NCBI GenBank assembly: GCA_050014815.1
Contig: JBEKCP010000039.1
Span: 1 to 19,108, forward strand
Source: JBEKCP01 sp050014815
Lineage (GTDB): Bacteria > Planctomycetota > Planctomycetia > Pirellulales > Thermoguttaceae
Length of the DNA stretch: 19,108 nt
Direction: 5' to 3'
The translations under genes and the position numbers were made by a program. The notes beneath the pieces were generated by a model, which was not told the DNA's origin, ran no database searches, and saw only the letters and a program-made list of their open reading frames with translations. The first letter of the stretch is position 1, and every line of letters starts with the position of its first letter. Shown here one piece after another: positions 13,635-19,108 of this stretch.

Positions 13635-15698
13635 TCCCTCCCCCGCCGCTTCCGTTCCCGCCGCGACAATAATCACGTTCTCGCCGAAATCGGCGTCGTC
13701 CTCGTCGATGGGCCGGCCGCGGTCGTCCAGCCGCACGTCGGCCTGGAGCGTCCGCCGCTTGGCCACTTCGAGCAGTCGCTCGTAGAGCCGCCTCGAGTCG
13801 GCGCCGTTGATGCTGCCGACCGCCTTGGCGACCTCGCCCAGGTAGCGGAGGAAGATTTGCCGCCGCTGCCCCTCGTGCTTCACGCGGTTGCGGCGCCTGA
13901 GGTACATCGCCAGCTTGCGCCCGACGGCCTGAAGCGCCAGCCGCAGTTCCTTCTGGATTTCCGGGTAGCCGGCGATGGCCTCCTTCGACTCGCTCGTGAA
14001 GGGGACCCAGACGCTGGCCATGTGGACCATGATGGTCACGGGTCCGCCGGGCATCGAGCCCCGCGATTGGCTCAGGCCATAGGACCGCCAGTTGGTAGCC
14101 ATGACGGTCTGCGTGATCGCGCAGGCGCCGGCCTGGAAGAGGAGCGGCACGCGGTTGGCATAGCGGAGGAGGCACATCGACTGCCCGTCGTGCAGGTTGA
14201 CGTTCCGCATGGCGTCGTGGAGCTTGGCCAGCTCGGCCGCCTTGAGCTTGCCCGGCGAGACCCGCGGCCGCATCCCGGCCTCCTGGATGATCTTGTCGGC
14301 GGCCTCCGGCCCGATGCCGTCGAACGTGGTCGAGAGGAACTGCCGGAGCGTCCGGGCATCGCTCGCTTCGATCATTTCGTGGAGGGCCTCGCGGGTGACC
14401 TTCTGCACGGCCGCCGCGCCGCCGTAGGCCAGGCCGACCTCGATGGCGAACGGGTTGCCGCGGTAGACCGCCGGTGGCCGGGTGGCCGCCGCGTAGAACT
14501 CGCCCGGCACCAACTGGTGCAGCCCGCGGAGGACCAGCTCCTCGCCGATGGGGACGAGGCAGTCGGTGGCCGGGGCGCTGATCTTGGTCTGCTGGACGGC
14601 CTGGTAAATGGCGTCGGCCTCGTGGCGGCCGCACTTGCGGGGATTGGCCCGCACGCTGAGCTTGGCGCCCTGGCAGATTCGCCGGGCGACGGCCGGACTG
14701 ACGCGGGAGAAGGCGTGGATCAGGAACTGGCCCAGCGTCGGCGCCTTGGTGTCCTTGAGCATGCCCAGCAGCATCCCCAGCTCGACCCCGTAGGGGTGCG
14801 GCTTGATCTCCCGCGGCTCCCGCGGCAGGGTGTCGGTCACCCGCGGCCGCTCCCAGGGGGCGGCGTCCGGGTCGAGGTAATGGATCGTCACGTGCGGGTT
14901 GGCCAGCGCGGTCTGCTCGAGGTACTCGTCGACGCTGCCGCGGCCCCGCTGGTAGCGGGCCTCCAGCTCGATCGTCACCCGCGTGCCGTGGTCGGCCTCG
15001 ATCCACTCGATGCCGCACTTTTCGATCGCCTTGCGGCCCTGGTCGTTGGGCGGGATCTCCTGGCCGTCGCCCTTGCCGTTGAGGATCTCCGGCTGGTTCC
15101 GCTTCGTGTCGATCTGGATCTCGTAGTAATGGGCTGGGGCCCGCTTGGAAATCTTCGAGAATATCTTGACCGGCTTGCCCGTCGTTAGAAGCCCGTACAT
15201 GCCGGCGGCGCTGATGCCGATGCCCTGCTGCCCGCGGCTCATCCGCATGCGGTGGAACTTCGAGCCGTAGAGCAGCTTGCCGAAGATCAGCGGGATTTGC
15301 TTCCGCAGGATCCCCGGTCCGTTGTCCTGGACGCCGACCTTGTAGCGGTCCTGGTCGAACCGCTCGATGTGGACCCAGATTTCGGGCAGGATGCCGGCCT
15401 CTTCGCAGGCGTCCAGGGCGTTGTCGACGGCCTCCTTGACGGTGGTCAGGAGGGCCTTGCGGGGATTGTCGAACCCCAACAAATGGCGGTTCTTGGCAAA
15501 GAACTCGCTGACGGAGATGTCCCGCTGGCTGGCCGCCATCGAGTGGGCGGTCGCCCGTCGCCGGGTCGAGCGGGGCTGGCCGTTACCCCCCGCCCCATCG
15601 CCGTTGGAGTCGGCCGAGGCGGCATCCTCTGCGGCGACATCCAACGCCGAGGCGGACTCTGGATCGGGTTCCGGCAAGAACGTCCTCTGTCTAATCAT
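13620..15698 (-). CDS. top6B: DNA topoisomerase VI subunit B
   Basis: ATG at 15698 gives 692 aa; an upstream open part to 15797 enters a repeat. The GHKL ATPase is clear: N-box KEAVDNALDACEEAGILP with Asn93, VQDNGPGI (123-130) and the ATP lid SRGQQGIGISAAGMYGLL (154-171). A helix-two-turn-helix region follows (FLIHAFSRVSPAVARRICQG...). The transducer domain then carries the family signature NRVPLLFQAGACAITQTV, with the likely switch-lysine region near SESKEAI. ATP-driven dimerisation of B controls the gate opened by subunit A. An acidic, low-complexity extension (about residues 10-50) precedes the conserved start (DISVSEFFAKNRHLLGF). Archaeal B subunits run about 530-620 aa, so this one is somewhat long at both ends. 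The ribosome-binding site (GGGAG, 12 bases away) is weak. Confidence 0.95.
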   Translation of the reverse strand: MIRQRTFLPEPDPESASALDVAAEDAASADSNGDGAGGNGQPRSTRRRATAHSMAASQRDISVSEFFAKNRHLLGFDNPRKALLTTVKEAVDNALDACEEAGILPEIWVHIERFDQDRYKVGVQDNGPGILRKQIPLIFGKLLYGSKFHRMRMSRGQQGIGISAAGMYGLLTTGKPVKIFSKISKRAPAHYYEIQIDTKRNQPEILNGKGDGQEIPPNDQGRKAIEKCGIEWIEADHGTRVTIELEARYQRGRGSVDEYLEQTALANPHVTIHYLDPDAAPWERPRVTDTLPREPREIKPHPYGVELGMLLGMLKDTKAPTLGQFLIHAFSRVSPAVARRICQGAKLSVRANPRKCGRHEADAIYQAVQQTKISAPATDCLVPIGEELVLRGLHQLVPGEFYAAATRPPAVYRGNPFAIEVGLAYGGAAAVQKVTREALHEMIEASDARTLRQFLSTTFDGIGPEAADKIIQEAGMRPRVSPGKLKAAELAKLHDAMRNVNLHDGQSMCLLRYANRVPLLFQAGACAITQTVMATNWRSYGLSQSRGSMPGGPVTIMVHMASVWVPFTSESKEAIAGYPEIQKELRLALQAVGRKLAMYLRRRNRVKHEGQRRQIFLRYLGEVAKAVGSINGADSRRLYERLLEVAKRRTLQADVRLDDRGRPIDEDDADFGENVIIVAAGTEAAGEGEIAN

Positions 15699-15770
15699 CG
15701 CCAATGTTGTCTCCCGTATCGGGGCGGGCCTCCAGCCCCGGATTACTAATGGGTAAGGCTTCTGGGGCGG

Positions 15771-15836
15771 TGTGTTCGACACCAGCCCGACGCGCAAGCG
15801 AGGGCAACCCGGGGCCGCGTCCTCGCTTGCGCGTCG
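15771..15836. repeat. Family B repeat with 16-bp perfect hairpin
   Basis: Bases 15771-15795 match 5875-5899 exactly in inverted orientation. Overlapping this, CGACGCGCAAGCGAGG (15788-15803) is complemented perfectly by 15821-15836 across a 17-base loop. Confidence 0.88.
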
Positions 15837-15855
15837 AGTTAGTGTTACTTGGCAA

Positions 15856-15861
15856 ATTATA
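15856..15861 (-). promoter_or_regulatory. -10 box TATAAT upstream of top6B
   Basis: Minus-strand TATAAT (15861 to 15856), about 158 bases before the top6B ATG. No good -35 is present, and the family B hairpin would lie in the leader RNA. Confidence 0.3.
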
Positions 15862-15982
15862 CCGATTGTAACGGCGGGCTCCCAGGCGGTTTTCTCCGGG
15901 TTTTCCGCATTCTACGCATATCTACTACATCCCTCAAATAAAGTCTCACCCGCAAGACTCCCCCAAGCCGAGATTCTTTTGG

Positions 15983-16034
15983 GTGACTGGTGGCTAGTGA
16001 CTAGTGAGCGGTGCAGAGGCTAGCCACCAGTCAC
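15983..16034. repeat. 15-bp perfect inverted repeat
   Basis: GTGACTGGTGGCTAG (15983-15997) is complemented exactly by 16020-16034. The words CTAGTGACTAG and CACTAGCCACTA extend the pattern on each side. It lies immediately upstream of the ribosome-binding site of the following gene. Confidence 0.85.
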
Positions 16035-16060
16035 TAGCCACTACTACAAGGAGTCCTGCC

Positions 16061-16459
16061 ATGACCCACAGGTTGGCATATCTGGCGGTTACGTTTGGCC
16101 TGGCGTCGGCCGGGCTGATTTTGGCGTCCCCGGCGGCGTTTGGCCAGGAGGGCGCCTACCTTCCTCCGCCCAATTACTATGTGGGAACTGGTCCGTGTTC
16201 CGGGGTGGCGGCGGCACTCTACCCGTGCCCCCGTCCCACTCCACCATTGGTAGGGTGGACCTACATCACCTACCAGCCTTTGGACCCGCACGAATTTCTT
16301 TATACCCACAGAGACCACTACAAGACGTGGCACTGCGACGGCAGCGTAACGCGAACGAAGGTCTGTTACGGCCGCAGTTGGCAATGGCCGCCATCGGTCA
16401 TGCACGGCGTTCCCGCACTATGCACCCCTCCCGCCCGTCCCGGTTGCCCGTCGGAGTAA
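16061..16459 (+). CDS. Small secreted cysteine-containing protein
   Basis: ATG at 16061 is preceded by AAGGAG with 7-base spacing and gives 132 aa. A longer open frame from 16004 runs through the inverted repeat and is rejected. The signal peptide is clear (MTHRLAYLAVTFGLASAGLILASPAAFGQ, cut near 28). The mature part is rich in Pro, Tyr, Trp and His and carries six Cys (46, 56, 92, 102, 121, 129). This suggests a disulfide-bonded extracytoplasmic protein. Function is unknown. It resembles in style the next gene, which lies 29 bases downstream on the same strand. Confidence 0.8.
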   Translation: MTHRLAYLAVTFGLASAGLILASPAAFGQEGAYLPPPNYYVGTGPCSGVAAALYPCPRPTPPLVGWTYITYQPLDPHEFLYTHRDHYKTWHCDGSVTRTKVCYGRSWQWPPSVMHGVPALCTPPARPGCPSE

Positions 16460-16488
16460 CCTGAAACATTTCAATGGGACTATCCACC

Positions 16489-16863
16489 ATGAAAGCTGTT
16501 CGATTTCTGACGGCCATCGCCTGCGTGGCGTCGGTCTTTGGCGCGGTACAGCCCACGCAAGGGTTCGAGGGCGGGATCCTGGACCACATGGCCGCCCGCC
16601 GGGCCGCCAGTTCGTCCTGGCAAAACGGCTACTACGATCCCGCCTGGGGCATGCCCGTCGCGCTGGTCGTGCCCCCCACCGCCAGACACCAGGTCCATTA
16701 CGAATGGGGCGCCGGCGGCACCGGGGTCTCGCCGATCTATCACCAGTTCAGCGGGCAGCCGCAGTGGCCGACGGCTTACAACATCCACGCCTTCCGTCCC
16801 GCGCCTCCCTGGCCGCGGTGCACCGAGCAGATGGGCGACTACTACGTCCGCGGCCCGCGGTAA
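16489..16863 (+). CDS. Small secreted protein of unknown function
   Basis: ATG at 16489 gives 124 aa starting with a signal peptide (MKAVRFLTAIACVASVFGAV, cut near 25). An in-frame ATG at 16474 adds five residues but has no ribosome-binding site, while a weak GGGA precedes 16489. The mature region is aromatic- and Pro-rich (WQNGYYDPAWGMPVALVVPP, AFRPAPPWPRCTEQMGDYYV). No domain is recognised. It is probably co-transcribed with the preceding secreted protein gene. Its stop lies one base from the stop of the VWA gene on the other strand. Confidence 0.8.
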   Translation: MKAVRFLTAIACVASVFGAVQPTQGFEGGILDHMAARRAASSSWQNGYYDPAWGMPVALVVPPTARHQVHYEWGAGGTGVSPIYHQFSGQPQWPTAYNIHAFRPAPPWPRCTEQMGDYYVRGPR

Positions 16864-16864
16864 G

Positions 16865-17557
16865 CTACTCGGGGGCCGGGAGCTTTGCGACATCGATGTA
16901 GACGTGCCGGCCGCCGCTCTGCCTGGCGAGCTTGACCATGAAACTGCCCGGATCGCGCTTGGCCCCGGTGCCGAACTCGATCGTATGGATCGTAATCCCG
17001 GGGCCCAGCCGGTCGATCCGCGCCAGTTGCCGCGCGTTGAGCTTCGGATCGTCGCCGTCGGTCAAGAAGAAGATCACGTCCGGGTGCATGCGGACGGCCG
17101 TCAGGACGGCCTCTTCATGGTCCGTGCCCCCGTCCGCCGTAACCGACTCGACGAACCGGCGGACCTCGGCCTTGTTCTGGGCGGTGCCGAAGGCCAACCG
17201 GCCCGGCGTACCCGTGGGATTGAATACCCGCGGCCGCTCGTTGTAGAAGACGATCTGGAACTGGTGGACGGTGTCGAGTTTTTCGAGGCTGCGGAGCAGT
17301 TCGGCCTTGACCGCCGCCAGGGGCCGGCCGCCGTCGATACCCATGCTGCCGGAGCGGTCCAGGACGTAGACGAACTTGCCTCCCTTGGCCTCGACGCCGA
17401 ACATGCTGGTCTCACCCGGCGAGACCAGCGAGCCCCCCCGAGCGGCGTGTTGGCCGCCGGGCTCTTGCGCCACGGCCGCCGGCAGGGCAAGCCCCAAGAC
17501 CGTGGCAAGGCCGAGGATTGCCAAGGTCAGCAAACAGGCCTCTCTTGTCCGAAACAT
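16865..17557 (-). CDS. Secreted von Willebrand factor A domain protein
   Basis: ATG at 17557 with GGGGGAG 8 bases upstream gives 230 aa. A signal peptide (MFRTREACLLTLAILGLATVLGLALPAAVAQ) precedes a VWA domain beginning at KFVYVLDRSGSMG. The MIDAS metal site looks complete: Asp67-x-Ser69-x-Ser71, Thr145 in DGGTDHEEA, and Asp167 in FFLTDGDDP. Such domains bind protein partners through a divalent cation and are common in planctomycete secreted proteins. Almost the whole protein is the domain, so it is probably a free periplasmic or surface adhesive module. A perfect 8-bp hairpin and a family C motif lie in its upstream region. Confidence 0.9.
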   Translation of the reverse strand: MFRTREACLLTLAILGLATVLGLALPAAVAQEPGGQHAARGGSLVSPGETSMFGVEAKGGKFVYVLDRSGSMGIDGGRPLAAVKAELLRSLEKLDTVHQFQIVFYNERPRVFNPTGTPGRLAFGTAQNKAEVRRFVESVTADGGTDHEEAVLTAVRMHPDVIFFLTDGDDPKLNARQLARIDRLGPGITIHTIEFGTGAKRDPGSFMVKLARQSGGRHVYIDVAKLPAPE

Positions 17558-17571
17558 GGAAAAAGCTCCCC

Positions 17572-17591
17572 CCGCGGATATACATCCGCGG
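17572..17591. repeat. 8-bp hairpin CCGCGGAT...ATCCGCGG
   Basis: Perfect arms flank a 4-base loop, next to the ribosome-binding site of the VWA gene and directly followed by a family C motif at 17594. Confidence 0.75.
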
Positions 17592-17593
17592 CT

Positions 17594-17610
17594 ATGCGAA
17601 GCCGCAAGCG
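17594..17610 (+). repeat. Dispersed motif, family C, 17 bases
   Basis: ATGCGAAGCCGCAAGCG, identical to 6966-6982. It lies between divergent VWA and def genes. Confidence 0.85.
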
Positions 17611-17660
17611 ACTGGAGTCCAGTCTAGTGGCACGCCTCCGCGGCGTCAACGCGAGTCCCC

Positions 17661-17689
17661 TTCGCCCCGACACGCGGCCAGTCTATAAT
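17661..17689 (+). promoter_or_regulatory. Promoter candidate for def-fmt
   Basis: TATAAT at 17684-17689 with TTCGCC at 17661-17666, spacing 17. Transcription would start near 17696, about 26 bases before the def GTG. Confidence 0.45.
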
Positions 17690-17721
17690 TGAAAGGAAGA
17701 TTTCGCTTCAGGAGTCGCCTC

Positions 17722-18303
17722 GTGCGAATTGTCAAATACCCCCATCCGACGCTGCGTCACAAGTCGAAGCCGCTCCGACGCGTCGATGCCGAGCTGCGGA
17801 AGATCGTCCAGGAGATGTTCAACCTGATGTACCTGCACAAGGGCATCGGGCTGTCGGCCAACCAGGTCGATCTGCCGTACCGACTGTTCATCCTCAACGT
17901 CGAGGGCGATCCGGCAGCCAGAGACAAGGAGCGGGTCTTCATCAATCCGGAGATTTCCCGCTGGAGCGGCACGGCCGAGGCGGACGAGGGGTGCCTCAGC
18001 TTTCCGGAGATTTTCGCCCCGGTCCGCCGGGCGGAGAAGATCTCCATTTCGGCCTTCAATCTGGCGGGCGAGGAGGTGCAGTACGAGCCGACCGGCCTGT
18101 TGGCCCGGGCCGCACAACACGAGTACGACCATCTCGACGGGGTGTTGTTCATCGACCGGCTCACCCCAAGCCACCTGGCGGCGATTCGTCCCGCCCTGGA
18201 AGAATTGGAGTTGGAGTTCAGCGGCGCCCGCCAGCGGGGCGTGATCCCCGACGATCAACAGATCACTGCCCGGCTGACCGAGCTGGAAGGCCAGCGGGCG
18301 TAG
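17722..18303 (+). CDS. def: Peptide deformylase
   Basis: GTG at 17722 is chosen because AGGAG lies 8 bases upstream; a TTG at 17689 in the same frame would overlap the -10 box. The 193-aa enzyme removes the formyl group from the N-terminal methionine of new proteins at the ribosome exit. All three motifs are present: GIGLSANQV (41-49; the usual GLAA is GLSA), EGCLSFP with metal ligand Cys91, and QHEYDHLDG with His133, Glu134 and His137. The C-terminal tail (about 150-193) is somewhat long and charged. It is followed by fmt, the enzyme that adds the formyl group to initiator tRNA, the classical def-fmt order, though separated here by a 100-base repeat-containing gap. Confidence 0.96.
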   Translation: MRIVKYPHPTLRHKSKPLRRVDAELRKIVQEMFNLMYLHKGIGLSANQVDLPYRLFILNVEGDPAARDKERVFINPEISRWSGTAEADEGCLSFPEIFAPVRRAEKISISAFNLAGEEVQYEPTGLLARAAQHEYDHLDGVLFIDRLTPSHLAAIRPALEELELEFSGARQRGVIPDDQQITARLTELEGQRA

Positions 18304-18310
18304 GGCTCTC

Positions 18311-18392
18311 GTTTAGCGGGCGGGCCGGGTACCCTCTGGGTGCGCCGAGTTTCTGCCAGGAATCCCACGGCGGGCAAGCCCGCCCGCTAAAC
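18311..18392. repeat. Family A inverted repeat, second copy, left arm decayed
   Basis: The right arm (18368-18392) matches 25 of the 26 bases of the copy at 5828-5853. The left arm begins GTTTAGCGGGCGGGC (18311-18325) and then diverges with an insertion. It fills the gap between def and fmt. Confidence 0.85.
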
Positions 18393-18403
18393 CGCTATGT
18401 GAC

Positions 18404-19108
18404 ATGCGACTAATCCTGATGGGCACGGGCCCGTTCGCCGTGCCGACCTTCGAGAAGCTCTACGACGCCACGTGGGCGCACGTCGCCGCCCTGGTGACGG
18501 CGCCGGTGCGAGAGCATCGCGGCCGGCCGGTGGAGCCCGCCAGCCCCGTGCGGCGCATCGCCCGGGAGCATGGCTCGCCCATCTTCGATCCGGACGACAT
18601 CAACCTGGCGGAGTCCCTGGGACAGTTGCGGTCCTACGCCGCTGACCTCCTGGTGGTTTGCGATTACGGACAGATCCTCAAGCCCGAAACGCTGGCCGTG
18701 GCCCGGCTGGGCGGTATCAACCTGCACGGGTCGCTCTTGCCGAAGTACCGCGGGGCGGCCCCGATCAACTGGGCCATTTACCACGGTGAAACGGTCACGG
18801 GGGTAACGGTGATTCACATGAGCCCGGAGATCGACGCCGGGCCGTGCATCGCCCGGGCGGAAATCCCCATCGGACCCGAGGAAACGGCGGTCGAGCTGGA
18901 GGCTCGTCTGGCCGAGCTTGGAGCGCCCCTGGTCCTCCGGAGCCTCGAAGCGGCATCCGCCGGGCGGTGGGAGGCGATTCTCCAGGATCCGGCACTGGCC
19001 TGCCGCGCCCCTCGGTTGAAGAAGATCGACGGCGCCATCGACTGGAGCCGCTCCGCCATGGCCATTAAGAACCAGATCCGGGCCCTGGAGCCCTGGCCGA
19101 AGACCTAC
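18404..19108 (+). CDS. fmt: Methionyl-tRNA formyltransferase (3' truncated by window)
   Basis: ATG at 18404 opens a frame of 235 codons that runs off the window end. The enzyme transfers a formyl group from 10-formyltetrahydrofolate to methionyl-initiator tRNA. The formyltransferase core is clear: N-terminal MRLILMGTGPFAVPTFEKL; catalytic Asn106 and His108 in GGINLHGS, followed by LLPKYRGAAPINWAI; and Asp144 in SPEIDAGP. The linker to the C-terminal tRNA-binding domain begins near RAPRLKKIDGAIDWS. One departure is seen: the usual PD(K/R)PxGRG near residue 35-45 reads VREHRGRPVEPASPV, where G-R-P is retained in part. No good ribosome-binding site is visible, because the start is 11 bases from the repeat. 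Confidence 0.95.
   Translation, partial: MRLILMGTGPFAVPTFEKLYDATWAHVAALVTAPVREHRGRPVEPASPVRRIAREHGSPIFDPDDINLAESLGQLRSYAADLLVVCDYGQILKPETLAVARLGGINLHGSLLPKYRGAAPINWAIYHGETVTGVTVIHMSPEIDAGPCIARAEIPIGPEETAVELEARLAELGAPLVLRSLEAASAGRWEAILQDPALACRAPRLKKIDGAIDWSRSAMAIKNQIRALEPWPKTY

Larger units (their letters stand above)
15699..16060. other. Gene-free intergenic region between top6B and a secreted protein
   Basis: This 362-base divergent gap holds the family B repeat with its 16-bp hairpin (15771-15836), a minus-strand TATAAT (15861-15856) that could serve top6B, and a 15-bp inverted repeat (15983-16034). The stretch 15846-15980 is relatively AT-rich, with no reading frame I can support. Confidence 0.7.

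Noticed and set aside
13582..15018. Long minus-strand frame inside top6B
   Set aside because: It is an Arg/Pro/Gly-rich shadow frame; the real frame carries all the ATPase and transducer motifs.
16004..16060. Upstream start of the first small secreted protein
   Set aside because: It would translate the inverted repeat, whereas ATG at 16061 has AAGGAG and a clean signal peptide.
17689..17721. TTG start for peptide deformylase
   Set aside because: It overlaps the -10 box. GTG at 17722 has a good AGGAG and gives the usual deformylase N-terminus (RIVKYPHPTLR).
1..19108. tRNA, rRNA, prophage, transposase or restriction genes
   Set aside because: None was recognised by reading both strands. A tRNA scan and covariance-model search were not possible here.

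Overview
The window looks like chromosomal DNA of a high-GC planctomycete, possibly of the Pirellulales/Thermoguttaceae kind. This is inferred from several things: many short secreted proteins of a planctomycete style, an ECF sigma/anti-sigma pair, OstA-like giant proteins, numerous dispersed hairpin repeats between genes, and 4-base stop/start overlaps. No taxonomic marker such as rRNA is present, so the phylum call is an inference.

Layout. Positions 1-5759 (+) hold a 5'-truncated LysM/L,D-transpeptidase-fold protein, a giant membrane-anchored LptC/LptA(OstA)-like protein, a hypoxanthine phosphoribosyltransferase (hpt) and a GT4 glycosyltransferase. Most of these genes overlap by GTGA. Positions 5760-6939 hold a repeat cluster and a secreted protein of unknown function (-). 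A sugar phosphate isomerase/epimerase-like TIM barrel follows (7060-8064, +). It converges with zero spacing on a small operon (-) of a 44-aa zinc ribbon protein and translation initiation factor IF-1. Positions 8430-8788 hold repeats only. Positions 8789-11407 (-) are an ECF sigma factor, a membrane anti-sigma-like protein and a secreted PDZ protein, a likely envelope-stress unit.

Positions 11558-15698 (-) are the most unusual part. Both subunits of DNA topoisomerase VI, a type IIB enzyme mainly known from archaea and plants and only sporadic in bacteria, are encoded in the order B then A. A PIN-domain toxin and a putative antitoxin made of two tandem copies of one domain lie between them. 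The module has its own TATAAT-type promoter, and a 14-base tandem repeat sits exactly at the end of the B gene, which suggests insertion of a toxin-antitoxin cassette into a topoisomerase operon.

Positions 15699-16060 are a repeat-rich gap. Then come two small secreted proteins (+), a secreted von Willebrand A-domain protein (-), and the classic pair peptide deformylase (def) and methionyl-tRNA formyltransferase (fmt, cut by the window end). Together with infA these give the window a translation-initiation theme: def and fmt handle the N-formyl group and IF-1 acts on the ribosome.

At least six families of short dispersed or inverted repeats are visible. One 16-18-base motif occurs four times, once inside an open reading frame. 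I see no rRNA, tRNA, CRISPR array or transposase.
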